Positions 1 through 13,189 of a stretch of 64,000 nucleotides of DNA are shown here, piece by piece (within the stretch, counting starts at the first letter, position 1; the number at the start of each line of letters is the position of its first letter). A program made the position numbers and the translations under genes. The notes under the pieces are model-generated. The model saw nothing but the letters and a program-made list of their open reading frames with translations, had not been told where the DNA came from and made no database searches. The stretch covers positions 17,047,999 to 17,111,998 of the forward strand of contig ML679969.1 in NCBI GenBank assembly GCA_007922225.1, written 5' to 3'. The DNA is from Emydura subglobosa. Taxonomy: Eukaryota; Chordata; Testudines; Chelidae.

Positions 1-726
1 CAATTGCTTGGTATACTGAAAAGTCCATAAAAATTGTTTCTAGAAAATTTTCAGATCTGATGTAGAAGATAGAATTATCAACATCTGATATTATCCAGTT
101 ATTTGAAAGAAAAAATGTCCATGATAACGATTGTTAGCCTGCCAGTTGCACTAAATATATATAGCCTTGGGATCCTATAGGTTTCCAAAAGTGCATTCTT
201 ATTTAGTGAGCTTAATGACAAGGTACTAAAAACAAGTTGACACATTACTTTATTACAAAGAAAGGAGATTGCTTTTATGGTCATGTTAGGTAAAGGATGT
301 ATTTTGTGTTCCCTTTCTGAAGGAGTAAACACCTGGTGTAATTTATTTAGTAAAAAATAAAATAACAACTTCCTAATCTTTAGAATTACTTGAATAGCAG
401 AGATCATGAAAACCCAACCACTGACTTTTGAATTTTCCTTTGGATCGGTTCAGTTTTACAAAGTATTGTACAATGGCTTAATCTCTGAAAGTGAAATCTT
501 GGCGTTCTGGATGTCATTGGGAGTTTTGCCATTGACTTCAGAGGGCCAGGATTTCATGCTGAGTGAGAGAAAAATAATAAAGGGGGAAAAAAGGAGAAAA
601 TGTAAATTATGGAATGTTTTTGTTTGATTCAAATGTCTGATCGTATGCCCTTCTAGACTAGGAATTGTGGCACTTTTTGTACACTTTTTATGTTATTTGA
701 TTACAAAATTAGCAATTAAAAGAGGA
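1..726. other. Intronic sequence, nothing recognised
   Basis: AT-rich sequence without a supportable gene. The short open frames here (for example 99-407 minus) have no family resemblance. By position it should be part of the CAMTA1 upstream intron. Confidence 0.5.
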
Positions 727-818
727 ATTTTCAAAAGTGCTGAAGTAAATTAGGAGCACAAGTCTAACTGAATATCAGTGGGACTTGTGTTCTTAAGACT
801 AAGTGTTTTTGAAAGTCC
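727..818. repeat. Palindromic MITE-like repeat
   Basis: Two inverted arms face each other: TTTCAAAAGTGCTGAAG at about 729 and its imperfect complement ending GTGTTTTTGAAA at about 815. The inner ends GACTTGTG and CACAAGTC also pair. It belongs to the group of short foldback repeats seen many times in this window. Confidence 0.6.
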
Positions 819-887
819 CACCCTTAAACAATTTCTAAAGGGTTTAGAATCTATAATGGAAATACCCTAGACACAGAACTCACTGTA

Positions 888-960
888 TGCTTGGAGTGTG
901 ATCCAGTGCCCATTGAAGTTAATGGAAATCTATTTATTGTCTTCAGTGTGCTTTGAGTCA
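888..960. repeat. Short palindromic repeat fragment with CCATTGAAGT core
   Basis: It contains CCCATTGAAGTTAATGG, close to a self-complementary core that recurs in several unrelated foldback repeats here. A degenerate second arm (TCTTCAGTGTGCTTTGAG) follows. Confidence 0.45.
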
Positions 961-1654
961 GTGTTCTAGTGCTTAGTAACTACCATGATTGGATACACCA
1001 AAACTCCCAGATCAGTGGGCCCTTTGTTATATAAGCAAAGCACATGGAATTCATTCACATAAGCAAAATGATTAAAAATTACTAACCTAGAAATCTCTGC
1101 AGAACATTTTCTAAACTATAATGCAAAAGTTTTATACTGGTGGGTTGTCTTCTTTCTGTAAATATATTTATGTATGATGCAAGGTACAGATGTTAAAAAT
1201 GATTGCTAGAGAAACATATCTGGTAAAAGGAGGCAGAAGCACAAGTCACAGACTGGCATAGAAATTGCCCTGGTTTTGCCTGAACAAGTTCCGGTAATAA
1301 ACTGAGCTGGCTGGGAAGTGGAATTTGTGTCCTGAGGGAAATTCTGAATATTTTAAATTTTGTTTCGTTTCAAATCAGAATAACACATCAAACCTTGATG
1401 TTTCCTGCAAAAGGGCGTATTCTGATTTGGGAACATACTGGAGCCCTGGCTGGCTGTCCCGGGTCTCTGTGTTCCACAACACTGCTCCTTTATCCTGTGT
1501 TGTACCTTAAGGCTGTAAGACCTGAGTGGGGACAAAAACCCGTGGGCTGAGGACAGGAAGGGTGTCGGGATGAAAATGCTGGGCTGATCATGGGTGAGGG
1601 ATAGGGGCTAATTCCTGGGCTGACAACAGGAGGGAAAACACCACTGTGACCACT
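961..1654. other. Intronic sequence, nothing recognised
   Basis: No gene or classified repeat seen. The two overlapping short frames on opposite strands near 1325-1535 look like chance. Confidence 0.4.
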
Positions 1655-1755
1655 CTTTCTGTTTAAGTTTTTTGTCAAAATCGACACAATCCCACAAAAC
1701 ATTTTGATTTCAGCAAAACAGAATTTTCGCACAGAAAACTGTTCCATCACAATTT
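1655..1755. repeat. AT-rich AAATTTT-type interspersed repeat fragment
   Basis: Composed of TTTTTGTCAAAAT, ACATTTTGATTTC and AATTTTCGCAC-like words, the same vocabulary as longer copies near 16.8, 19.8 and 38.2 kb. Confidence 0.4.
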
Positions 1756-2847
1756 TTTTACCCGCTGTGTTAACAAGAGCATAGTTAGGAGCAGAGTCAA
1801 TAGGCTGAAGAGATGGAGAGATACTGTGCGAGTCTTTTTTAATTCACTGACTGGCATCAAAATGTGGCACCGTTGGCATTGGTCCATTTTTCTTTCCCTC
1901 AAATATGATTCTTTATTTAAAACATTACTGTAAAATAAATATTTGCTGAAAAACAAAAGCTATACATTCTAGTTTCCCTTCACTGTTCCCTATTCTGTCT
2001 CCTAGTTAAATCGAGCAAATGCACAAAGCAAAAAATAAAGCTGAAATGTACATGTTTTTCAGGAGCATTCATAAAAATGGGACTTAAAATATAAATAAAA
2101 CCTTGTGATATCAATCAATTTTATTATTCATTTGAAAGCCTGCCCTGTAGCTGCTTCATCACTCTCCACCTCCTTTGTGTCTTGGAGGCTTTTATCGGGA
2201 TCCATAGGCAAAGCTCTGACATACATTCTTCAAGTAGCTGCATGTAACCTCTTGACAGATTTCATCAGGAAAGCTGTGTCGATGGCTATGGATTTATCCC
2301 AGGATCCAGGGCATTGTTAGGCAGATGATAGAATGTCTGAGCTGCTGCATCCTCCCATAGCAATTTGCTCCTCACTCACCTGGTGTTCCAAATCTGTAAT
2401 TCATTTCCGATTAAGGTAAAGAAACAAAAGCACTAGATAATAGTTGTTCCTCTCAGAGTTTTTGTGGGGAGTGGGGTGGGATTATGTCAGTATGTAGAAC
2501 ATTACATGTTATACCCTGCAAAATCTTGGAGGGGTTGGGGGCCAAAGTGGAAGACCTAATGGTGCATATAAACCTATGAAAAGTTTGGGGTGAGGGCAAA
2601 CCAAGGTCTTGGGGGACAACTGCTCCCATCTCCCATAGCAAATGATGCCCCTGTGTTTTCTGTGAAAGTCTGTGCATTTGCTTAATATGACTGTACAGTA
2701 TAATTCACACCATTGGGTTTGGAATCAATATGAAGTGTACAGTTAAAGTAGAAAAAAATTTAAGACCCGCCTTTTCAAGCTTTTCAACAACCAGCCATCG
2801 GAGGCATTAGTCTTCTCTCCCACCCCTTCGTATTGTACTATTTGATA
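1756..2847. other. Intronic sequence, nothing recognised
   Basis: Short open frames only, without recognisable domains. No repeat family assigned. Confidence 0.4.
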
Positions 2848-3325
2848 CATAGACTAAGGCCAGAAGACGGAGACCATTATGATCCTCTAGTCTGACCTCC
2901 TGTATAAAACAGGTCATAGATCTTCCCCAAAATAATTCCTAGGCCATATTTTTTAGAAAAAAATACATTCTTGATTAAAAAACTCAGTGATGCAGAATCC
3001 ACTGCTAGCAAGCTATTCCAGTGATTAATTACTCTGACGGTTAAAAATTTACACCATATTTCCAGTCTGAATTTGTGTCCCTTCAACTTCCAGCCATTGG
3101 ATTGTGTTATCTCTTTCTCTGCTAGTTTGAAGAGCTCATTATTAAATATTTGTTCCTTATGTAGGTACTGATAGACTCTAATCAAGTCACCCGTATCCTT
3201 CTCTGTGTTAAGATAAATAGATTGAGCTCCTTGAATCTATCAGTATACCCATGTTTTCTATTCCTTTAATCATTCTTGTGGTTCTTCTCTGAACTCTCTC
3301 CAATTTATCAATGTCCCGATAATGA
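2848..3325 (-). mobile_element. CR1 LINE fragment (3' part)
   Basis: The left edge is the typical CR1 3' end read in reverse (GACCATTATGATCCTCTAG, then TCTGACCTCCTG). Minus-strand translation at 2877-3185 gives the CR1 ORF2 C-terminal pattern, including NGWKLKGHKFRLEIW and NHWNSLLAVDSASL. The usual family form is a KLxxGxxRLDIRxxFFxxRVVxxWNxLP block. It is interrupted and degenerate, and a second CR1 abuts it on the right. Confidence 0.85.
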
Positions 3326-4192
3326 AGAATGGCCATACTGGGTCAGACCAATGGTCCATCTAGCACAACAGTGGCCAGTGCCAGGTGCTTCAGAGGGAGT
3401 GAATAGAACAGGGCAGTTATCGAGTGATCCATCCGCTGATGTCCAGTCCCAGCTTCTGGAACTCAGAGGTTTAGGGACACCCAGGTTGTGTCCCTGATTA
3501 TCTTGGCTAATAACCATTGAGGGACCTATCCTCTGTGAATTTATCTAATTCTCTTTCAAACCCAGTTGTACATTTGGCCTTCACAACATCCCTTGGCAAC
3601 GAGTTCCAAAGGTTGACTGAGTTGTGTGAAGAAGTACTTGCTTTTCTTTGTTTTTAAATCTGCTTAATTTCATTGAGTGAACCCCTGTTTCTTGTGTTAT
3701 GTGAAGGAATAAATAACACTTCCCTATTCACTTTCTCTACACCATTCATGATTTTGCAGACGTTTGTCATACCCCTCTCAGTTTTCTCTTTTCTAAGTTG
3801 TACAGACCCAGTCATTTTAATATCCCCTCATATGGAAGCTGTTCCATATCCAGAATCATTTTTGTTGCCCTTCTCTAAACCTTTTCTAATATATCTTTTG
3901 AGATGCGGTGACCAAAATTGCATGCAGTATTCAAAGTCTGGGCATACCATGCATTTATATAAGTGGCATTCTGATTTTTTTTTTTTTTTATAATCTTGTC
4001 TATCCCTTTCCTGATAGTTCCTAACTTGGTTATGTTTTTTTTTGACTGCTGCTGTCCGTTGAGCAGATGTTTTCAGCGGATTATGCACAATGATTCCAGG
4101 ATCTCTTTCTTGAATGGGTAACAGCTAATTTAGGCCCCATCATTTTGTATGCATAGTTGGGATTATGTTTTCCCATGTGCATTTCTTTGCAC
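3326..4192 (-). mobile_element. CR1 LINE fragment, different subfamily
   Basis: It begins with AAGAATGGCCATACTGGGTC, the reverse of a distinct CR1 3' end that also occurs near 51.1 and 51.78 kb. Reverse translation at 3828-4088 gives CMQFWSPHLK and QDYKKK-type residues, matching the CR1 block [12 protein letters not shown]. Frames are broken by many indels, so this is an old copy. Confidence 0.8.
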
Positions 4193-4350
4193 TTAGAATC
4201 ATAGGACTGGAAGGTATCTCGAGGTCTTCTAGTCCAGTCCACTGTACTCCTGGCAGGACTAAGTATTATCTAGACTATCCCTGAGAGGTGTTTGTGCTAA
4301 CCTGCTCTTAAAAAACTCCAGTGGACATCCTCTATTGACACCTCAATCTG
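4193..4350 (-). mobile_element. CR1 LINE 3' end
   Basis: GAATCATAGGACTGGAAGG followed by TCTAGTCCAGTCCACTG is the standard CR1 3' terminus in reverse. It interrupts the CR1 pieces on either side. Confidence 0.8.
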
Positions 4351-4780
4351 GGACAGTTCCTCAGATTTCTCATCTAAAAAGAATGGCTCAGGTGAGAGAA
4401 TCCCCTTCACATCCTCTGCCATGAATATGATGCAAAAAAATTATTTAGCTTCTCCACAATAGCCTTGTCTTCCTTGAATGCTCTCTTAGCATCTCTTCTG
4501 TCTATTAGCCCCACTGATTGTTTGGCAGGCTTTCTGCTTCTGATGTACTTTAAAAAAATGTTGCTGTTAGTTTTTGTGTCTTTTTTCTAGTAGCTCTTCA
4601 AATTTTTTGGCTTGCATAATTATACTTTTACACTTGGCTTTCCAGAGTTTATGCTCCTTTATATTTTCCTCAGTAGGTTTTGATTCACAATTTTTAAAGG
4701 ATGTCATTTTACCTTTAACCACCTCTTTTACTATGCTGTTTAGCAGTGTTGGCACTTTTTTGGTCCTTCTTCTTGAATTG
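4351..4780 (-). mobile_element. CR1 LINE fragment, ORF2 linker before the reverse transcriptase
   Basis: Reverse-strand reading gives FKYI-, RKPAKQSVG- and FKEDKAIVEKLNNFFAS-like stretches. These match the region between endonuclease and reverse transcriptase of CR1 ORF2. Because the piece to its right is RT sequence, this must be a separate or rearranged copy. Confidence 0.55.
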
Positions 4781-5446
4781 TGGGCACTAGAACCAGATAC
4801 AGTATTCCAGCAGCAGTCACACCAGTGCCAAATACAGAGGTATGATAACCTCTCTAATTCCACTTGAGATTCCCCTGTTTATGCATCCAGACTTGCATTA
4901 GCTCTTTTGGCCTCAGAATCACATTGAGATCTCATGTTCATCTGATTATCCATTATGACCCCCAAATCTGTTTCAGAATTACTGGTTCCCAGGAGAGAGT
5001 TGCCATTCTGTGAGTATGGCCTACGTTCTTTGTTCCTAGATGTATAGGTTTACATTTAGCTTTACATTTAGTATTAAAAAACATTGTTTGTTTGTGCCCA
5101 GTTTACTAAGTAATCCAGATTGCTCTGAATCAGTGACCTGTCTTCTTCATTATTTACCACTCCCTCAGTTTTTGTGTCATCTGCAAACTTTATCAATGAT
5201 GATTTTGTTTTCTCTAGCTCACTGATAAAAATCTTAAATATTGGAGGACCAGGAACCGATCCCTGTGGGACTTCACTGGAAAAAATGATTAACAAACGAT
5301 GATTATTCCCTGTTTACAGTTATATTTTGAGGCCTATCAGTTAGCCAGTTTTTAATCCATTTAATGTTAACCATCTTAATTTTATATTGTTCTAGTTTTT
5401 TAATAAAAATGTTCTGCAGTACCAACTCTGATGCCTTAGAGAAGAC
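4781..5446 (-). mobile_element. CR1 LINE fragment with reverse transcriptase palm
   Basis: The minus-strand frame at 5074-5295 reads VPQGSVPGP, then KFADDTKTEG and NLDYLVNWAQTNN. FADDTK is the CR1 version of the catalytic YxDD box. The 4567-4863 reverse frame resembles the later RT C-terminal region. Stops and frame changes show it is inactive. Confidence 0.85.
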
Positions 5447-6960
5447 TCATAGACTCTAAGATCAGAAGGGACCACTATGATCATCTAGTCTGACCTCCTG
5501 GCATAATGCAGGCCACAGACCCTCACCAATCCACTCCTGTAATAAACCCCTGATCTATGATTGAGTTAAAGTCCTCAAATCATGGCTTAAAGACTTTAAG
5601 GTACAGAGAATCCACCAGCTACTGAGCCATGTCCCATGCTACAGAGGAAGGTGAAACATCACCAGAGCCTTTGTCAATCTGCCCTGGGGGAAAATTCCTT
5701 CCCGACCCCTAATATGGTGATCAGTTGAACCCTGAGCATGTAGGCAAGACTCACCAGCCAGACATCCAAGAAAGAATTCCCTGTAATAACTCAGAACCCA
5801 TCTTATCTAACATCCAATGACAGGCCATTGGCATATCTATCACCAGTAGTCAAAGATCAGTCAATTGCCAAAGTAGGCTGTCCCATGATACCATCCCCTC
5901 CATAAATTTATCAAGCTCAGTTTTGAAGCCAGCTACATTTTTTGCTCCCACTGCTCCTCTTGAAAGGCTATTCCAGAACTTCACTCCTCTGATGGTTAGA
6001 AACCTGTGTCTAATTTCAAGTCTAAACTTCCTGATGGCCAGTTTATATCCATTAGTTCTTGTGTCCACATTGGCACTGAACTTAAATAATTCCTCTCCCT
6101 CCCTGGTATTCATCCCTCTGATATATTTATAGAGAGCAATCATATCTCCCCATAACCTTCTTTTGGTTAGGCTAAAATAAGCCAAGATCTTTGAATCTCC
6201 TCTCATAAGGTAGGTTTTTCATTCCGTAGGTCATCCTAGTAGCCCTTCTCTGCACCTGTTCTGGTTTGAATTCATCTTTCTTAAACATGGAGGACCAGAA
6301 CTGCACACAGTATTCCAGATGAGGTCTCACCAGCGCCTTGTATAACGGTACTAACACCTCCCTATCTCTACTGGAAATACCTCGTCTGATGCATCCAAGG
6401 ACTACATTAGCTTTTTTCACAGCAACATCACATTGGTGGCTCATAGTCATCCTGTGATCAACCAGTACGCCCAGGTCCTTCTCCTTTGTCACTTCCAACT
6501 AATTCATCCCCAGCTTATAGCAGAAATTCTTGTTATTGGTCCTTAAAAGCATGACCTTGCACTTTCCACTATTAAATTTCATCCTATTTCTATTACTCCA
6601 GTTTACAAGGTCATCCAGGTCTTCCTGTATGATATTCCGATCCTTCTCTGTATTGGCAATACCTCCCATCTTTGTGTCATCCACAAACTTTATTAGCACA
6701 TTCCCATTTTTTGTGCCAAGGTCAGTAATGAGAAGGTTAAATAAGATTGGTCCCAAGACCGATCCCTGAGGATTGTTTTCTTCCTATTTATATGGCTATA
6801 GAACCTATTACTATTTAATTCCCTTTGCAAGGTCCAACTCTACTTGGCTTTTGGCCTTTCTCACTTTATCTCTACATGTTCTGACCTCTAAGAGGCAGCT
6901 TTCCTTGTTGATGCCTCCCATCTTCCACTCCTTGTAGGCTTTCTACGTATATTATGTCAA
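5447..6960 (-). mobile_element. CR1 LINE copy, about 1.5 kb, with broken ORF2
   Basis: The 3' end lies at about 5447 (ATAGACTCTAAGATCAGAAG). Three minus-strand frames (6499-6756, 6172-6498, 5850-6206) together cover the RT palm (KFVDDTKMGG; the usual FADD has become FVDD), the [12 protein letters not shown] to HLEYCVQFW block and the C-terminal KLAIRKFRLEIRHRF region. The reverse strand at 6775-6960 reads as the ORF2 linker (KAKSQVEL-like). Two frameshifts separate the three frames. Confidence 0.88.
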
Positions 6961-7020
6961 CGCTCTCTAGTATGTAAGAACCACTGCATAATTTGCTATT
7001 GAAATATAATGGACACATAG

Positions 7021-7149
7021 GGCACAACTCAGGAAAGCATCTCTGTTTGGGACAGCATTTAAGTACACACTTATGCTCATTGAAGTCAGCAGGACTTAAG
7101 TGCTTTCTTAAATTTAAGCATGTACATAAGTGCTTTTCTGGATCAGGGC
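7021..7149. repeat. Palindromic MITE-like repeat (TTAAGCACATGCTTAA type)
   Basis: Arms start GGCACAACTCAGGAAAGC and end GTGCTTTTCTGGATCAGG. The interior carries ACTTAAGTGCTT and TTTAAGCATGTAC words plus CATTGAAGTCAGCAGG. Similar copies lie near 36.85, 40.6 and 47.6 kb. Confidence 0.65.
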
Positions 7150-10100
7150 TATAATAATGTACTGTAAAGACAGACCTATATGAATACCAAGTTACCTGTA
7201 ATTTTACAGCAGTGGGCCTTTTTTTTTTTTAAATATGGCAGTGACCAAAAATAATGGTTTCAGAAATTAAACCTACCTGAAAACATCCCCAGCAGTTTGA
7301 GAATTGCTCAGCAGTTCTATACTGTGCTTTGCATCGGACGTTTCTCGTTCTAGAATTTTATACTAATCTTATAAGAATGCTTTATTTTGCAGCACATAAA
7401 CAGTCTTGTAACATGGCATAAATGCTAAATATGTACTGATGTACACGGTAGTAATTTTTTGTTAGAGCTGGAGGTAATAACACCCCTACTTAATGAACAG
7501 CATTAGTTTTATTGATGAACACTGAGGCTATATGCTGGAAGGAAGAGGCAAGGCTTAAGGTTTTGGCCTACTGCTGCTATGAAAAGGAGAATCTGGACAC
7601 CAATTAATGACTCCTTGATGGGATTAGTCAGTGTATTAATTGCACCTTTAGATAAAAGTGCTAAGCCTGTCATTTTAGACTAACTTTGAAAATATTGTCA
7701 ATATGAAATAAATTCACTTTCATCTTAAATGCTAATTATATTTAATAGCAGGGACAAAAAATAGACAATGTATTTACATTTTCTGTGTGACTTTTATCTG
7801 TCCCTAAATGGGTGAGAAAAGTATCGTCACGGACTTTTAATTTAATGATATGTGGAACCTAAAGAAAAGGCAAGCTTGTGACAGACATAATTCAAGCTTC
7901 CTTCTGCTGCTGTATAATAACCTCAGCATTAACTACGGAGTAAAGCCTTTAAAGGTGAACAGTAGTTTAGTGTCTGCGCACGATGAAATATTGCCATGTC
8001 CTCACAGAGACTTCACGTTCTGTGAATTTGTGTTCAGTGATTGTATTAGGTTGTTGTCTTTTATTTGTGGCTGTGCTGCAAGAGACTGAACATAAACCAG
8101 GATTTTTTCCCCTTCAGGGCAAAAGGCTAGTACTTATTATTTGGGGGGTAAGGGAGTGATGTTTTTCTTTTTGTATATACTATCGGCTAATAATACTACT
8201 GTGAAAGGCAGCCCCACCGCTCAAAGCCCCCCACCAGAGTGCCAAGGAAAACTGAGTTTGTCTTATTTTTAAATGAGTTCTAGATTGTGCATATGGAAAA
8301 GACCTATGATTAAAAAGCCATTTTCTATGGAGAAAGTTAAATGAAAAGTTTGACATAGTATAGTGAAATGCATGCAGCTACAAAAGAATCCCGAGGATGC
8401 ATATACTGCAAAGTGTGTTCATTTATTTGTGCAATGTTGTAAGATGGAATTGTACGTGCCTGTATTTTATTTACCCATGATTGAAAGTTGTGACTTCTGT
8501 AATCATTAAGTAAGATACCTTGAGCAATGAACACATACGGTACCATTCAAATTGCTTGAAAGCATTTTTGTCCCTCCCCAAAAGATGCTTTATTTGATTT
8601 TTTTTTTTTTCTTCCTATTTCAGGTAAAATTGTTCAATGTGTGGAATCTTCCCCCCTCCCCTTTCTTAAAGAGCAATAATAGAAACGATAAGACTTTGGA
8701 TTTCCATCCCTTATAAGAGGGAGAGGGCAACAGTTCAACCCAGGCTAAGGGGAATTCTTCAGAGCCTCTTTTATAAAAGTAATTAATTTTCTAAATATTT
8801 GATAGGGCCAAAAAACAGCCTTTCCTGTGTGCACAGGAAGGTCAGAGGGCATAAGGCGCTTCTTTAGTTCCCTGAGACAGCTGTGCACAGAGGAAAGTAC
8901 ACCGTGGGAAGTGCTACATGCTTCCCACCCCTGATATGTAAGCAGGAGAAGGCAGAGAACGGGTATAGTTTAGGCTCCACCCCCATTTTCCAGGTATAGT
9001 GCCAGGTATAAAGCCAGTGGAGGGTATGTCTTCCCTGCCACACTCCCTCCCTGTTCCCCCAGCAGGAAGGGACAAAGAAGAGAAATTGTGGCTCTGAATT
9101 ACAGTTTCCTTCCCATCTTCTTAGGCAGGCTAACAACATGCTGCCCCTACACTGCACTTGTGGCTATGCCACAATTGACCCCTGAGGTGACACAGAAGAA
9201 TAAGAGTAAGTCAGTCTCTTTCCATGACCCCTAATTCAGTGTGTGCACAAAAATGCTGAAACTCAGTTGGCAAAGGAAAGGAATTGACTACCCTCTTTTG
9301 AATGACTGGTGTTGATATAGCTGAACTTTCCCTTTTTAGTTTCAGTCTAAGACTTGGAGCGACAGTACCAGTTTTGGATTTTAATCTTCTGATGAAGCCA
9401 ATGGTACAGTGGGGAAAAATGTCAAGGCAAATGAAGACTTATGGAAGTGCGTTTCTAAGTGGAGAAATAACTTCTGTCACTAGGTTGTTTGTCTCTAAGT
9501 ACAAGAAATCAGAAAGATGCAATATTTCTAAAATATTGTTGTCAGTCAGAAAATATCACAATCCACAATCACTAAGCATCTCTCATCACTCTGCACATGA
9601 TAGCTGCAGTGCAAGGGTTTAAAAATCCAGTTTGCACCGGAAAAAGAAATTAATGGGATGATTTATGGGAAATCTATCATCTAGAATATTTGATAGCACT
9701 TAAATAGAGCAGAATTCTACAAGGTAAAATGTGTCTCTCTTGGAATGCTACATGACAAGGCTCTGGTCTGAGTGGAAGCACTTGGGAGGGCTTGCTCTTG
9801 GCAGTTCTTGCCATTCACAAATTCAGCCATCCTTTTTTGTGTTTGTTTTAATTCCTGCTTTTAGAACCCCAATGATCACCCCTGTCTTTGAGAGATTGAA
9901 GGAATGGAGGGGCTAGCTTTTTCTGCAGAAGCTGTCTTACTTCAGTCACTGACACTGCATATTTCTTCTCCACTTGAAGAACCAGAAAACAAATGTTGGT
10001 GTCCTAGGTGATGATGGGTCTTTGCTGCCAGATGAGTTCCATGGGGCTCTAATATTGTCAGACATGGCTGGGAAATGGATCAAATGTGACTTCCAGCTAA

Positions 10101-12522
10101 ATGAACCAGTTCAGTGACATAAACAAAAAAGATGATGCTTTTAAGCAAATCCTCTCAGTATCAGAGATGAGGGAAATAAAGGGACTGCACCACACCTTCA
10201 GATATCAGTTGGTTTTGGTTGCCTTTTGTTCTTAACACAGACTATATTTCTTAACATACTCAAAGATGGAGATTGCAGCCCTACATGAGCACAACATCCT
10301 CACAGCTTTCTGTTTGGTTTAATCCACTACAGTAGAGTATTTTTCAGTGTTTCCTCAATCTTTTCTATATTGTACACTACTATTTAAAATTGAAATCCTC
10401 TTGTGAACCATCTTCCCTCCCCACCCTGTATCCATAATCACCCTGCAGCATTCTGTTTCATGCTGTCTAGGCAGAAGATTTTCAAAGGCACCAATGGAGT
10501 TAGGCGCTCAGCTCATCACGGTTATTGGAACACCTTCCAAACTTAAAGATGAACAGAAAGAGAAAAGAATACATGCATGGAATGTGGTTGAGTTAACTGT
10601 TGGAATTTAAACTTTTTGTAGTCTTTGCCAATTTCTTTCAGCTGTAAAACATTAAAATTTGCATTGAGATGTAGAGTATATGGTAAAGGGCTTCAAAGAA
10701 GTTGTGTTTTCACTAAAAGAATTTGAGGAAAGGCTAGGCTGTAGCTCAGGTGCTAAAGGTATCATTTGTGGCCTTGGTTTCTGAAATTGGGTGTCTGGTG
10801 ACGAATTGCCACAGGCCATTGCAGCATTCTTACTGGGAAGAGAAGTGAGTATATTGTAGTGGCGTTGCACCCGCTTATGCTGAAGTCAATAGAATAGCAC
10901 CTATTTACCCCACAGTATAACTTTTTTCAGTATAGTTATTCTCTGCAGCTTTCCTGAGCTTAGGTTTCTTTAGTAAAATACTGTAATAGGTTGTAGTAAG
11001 GGTGTTTTCTGTTGACTGTCTCATTCTTTCCTGTCTTCTGGAAGAAAGTGGTAGAATTTGATTTTCTATCCATATTATGAGCCATCAACAACAGTGCTGA
11101 AGTGGTGGAAAGGCACAAGAGGAAAAATATGCACGTTTTGCACCAGCCTGGATGTTGAAAGTAGAAATATGATTTGATGTGTAGAATAATCAAATCTAGC
11201 ACTTGATATATTGATTACATGGCATCACGTGACAGGCCTTCAGGTAGCAATCTAGCAACACAGACTTCCATTTGGAGACAATGATGTATAAACTACAGCA
11301 AAACAACAAACAATTTAACTTTGAGTTAACAGACAAAAAAACCAGCTTGTTTATTGGGACCCATAGGAGGAAAGGTTTAATTAGCTATGTGGAAGCAAAT
11401 CAGCACTCTATCTGCTGGAATATTTCAGATGATAGAATGAAGACCTGCTGAGGGGTGGTGATGAGATAGAGTGCTGAACAGCCCACACAATCCAGACGCT
11501 GTAGTTATTTGCTAAAATTAAATATTTAGAGAACGCTCAGCCAATAATGCTTCTATGTTTTAAGTGTATTGCTGTTTCGGGAGAGCAAATGAAAGCCTTG
11601 TGGTTACTGGCACTTTCCCTTGTACCCAAATCTCAGACACCATGTGACTTGTTGCTCTGTTGAGAGCAGATTGGAAAGCTTAGCAGCAGTGCACCAGATC
11701 TTCAGAGGTGGTGTCACTCCTACTTGTATCTTGATAGTTAAACATATTGGTTCTGGCTTAGGTACTACTTCCTGAAAACATTTGCTCTGGTTTGGACATG
11801 CACGGTGCATGGTGCTTATTTGCTGAGATTCCCAGGTTTTTGAATATGTTTGTTATGACAGTGTTAGAGAGCATACCTGAAGTTCTCTGAAGCGCTGACA
11901 CAGCCCACTTATTTTATTTAATTTAGGGCTGATGCCAAAATGATCGATTGTGGTTTGTAAATATCACTGTTTCATTTGTTTACCTGTACAAACTCTGGTC
12001 TTATGCAGTCTGATTTACATTATGTTCTCTATCATAGCAAAGAGCAATCCATTATTGCCCATGAATCCAGGAATCTAACCTTGAAATGGAAAAGCCCTAT
12101 CTGTATTGAGGCCCTGAATCTGAAGGAAAAGATTCAGTTTCCTTACCAAGCACAGGTGACAGTGCCTTGACAATTTGCGCCACCTGAAAATCCAGCAGCT
12201 GGAGATCCAATGGATCCTGTAGGTTATAAACCCTAGAATCAAACCCTGGAAACATCCCAAACTCTGAAACTGGGGTCACAAACCTGCATTTGTGCTTTAA
12301 TTTTTGAGAGGTTTTAGGAAACTAACATTGTCTAACTCAGCAAAAATATTGATAAACTAGACTGATGAATGAGAAAAGGCTCATTCTTTAAATTGTTCCT
12401 TTGACGCTTGCTCTGGAATAGATACCAGTAATATCAGTCTGCCAGCATAACAGGGCAATGTTTCCCTGGGTTGAGCAGTTCCTAAAAAGGGGTTTCCAAT
12501 GTATTGCTTTAGATACGAACTT
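7150..12522. other. Long intronic stretch with few recognised repeats
   Basis: No gene supported. There are A/T homopolymer runs (7210, 8600) and small fragments of foldback repeats near 10480-10520 and 10880-10905. The open frames here (up to 106 aa, 9302-9622) lack any family features. I could not classify the rest. Confidence 0.4.
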
Positions 12523-12618
12523 GGGCCTGTATTCTGCAAGCTTTTACTCATGTGAATAATCCCATTGCCTTCAATAGGACAGTGAGGATTACTCAGGTAA
12601 GTAAAGGCTTGTTGGGTC
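12523..12618. repeat. Palindromic MITE-like repeat (ACTCATGTGAATAAT type)
   Basis: Left arm GCAAGCTTTTACTCATG and right arm ACTCAGGTAAGTAAAGGC are imperfect complements around AATCCCATTGCCTTCAATAG. It is a distinct foldback family that shares the CCATTG..TCAATGG core with others here. Confidence 0.6.
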
Positions 12619-13189
12619 ACACTCACACTTAGTCCTAGTCTTCTTTTCAACTTTTGTGCAAAACATGTTTCCAGGATTAATGCAAGGAATTTGTCCTCTT
12701 CTCTTATTTTAGTTTCTCTCTCTTCAATTCAAGTGTGATCCAAAGGCAGTACAATGATTTTATTAAAAGCCCATGTATCTTTTTAGGACCTCCCTTGAAA
12801 TCTTCAGCTGTCAGTTTCTGCACCAGTAGTTATGGCCTTTGGGAATGGAAATTAATTTCCTTATATTATCATGCAAAAATTTAGAAGAGAGCAGAGGAGA
12901 GCCTCTTTTTCCCCCGTCCCCTAAGCGAATCATAGCTCCAACTATGGAGAACATAAAGCCAACAGCTTTGTAGGAATAAGAAATAATACCATCAAGACTG
13001 TTAGCAGAAGTCATTTCTCAATACTGTGCTTGGAAAACCTGACTTTCAGGCTTTCTGTATTTACTGTGTGTTGACTGAGTCTGCTTCTTGTAGATGAATA
13101 AGATGTAAAAAGATATCTCTGCTTTACCATTTCCATAGTTATGTGATATGATCAGAAAAGAGGATTCTCCTGCCTGTGTTTTGGGTTGA
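12619..13189. other. Intronic sequence, nothing recognised
   Basis: No gene or classified repeat identified. Confidence 0.4.

Noticed and set aside
3276..3517. Overlapping short frames on both strands as genes
   Set aside because: They are translations of CR1 3' end sequence.
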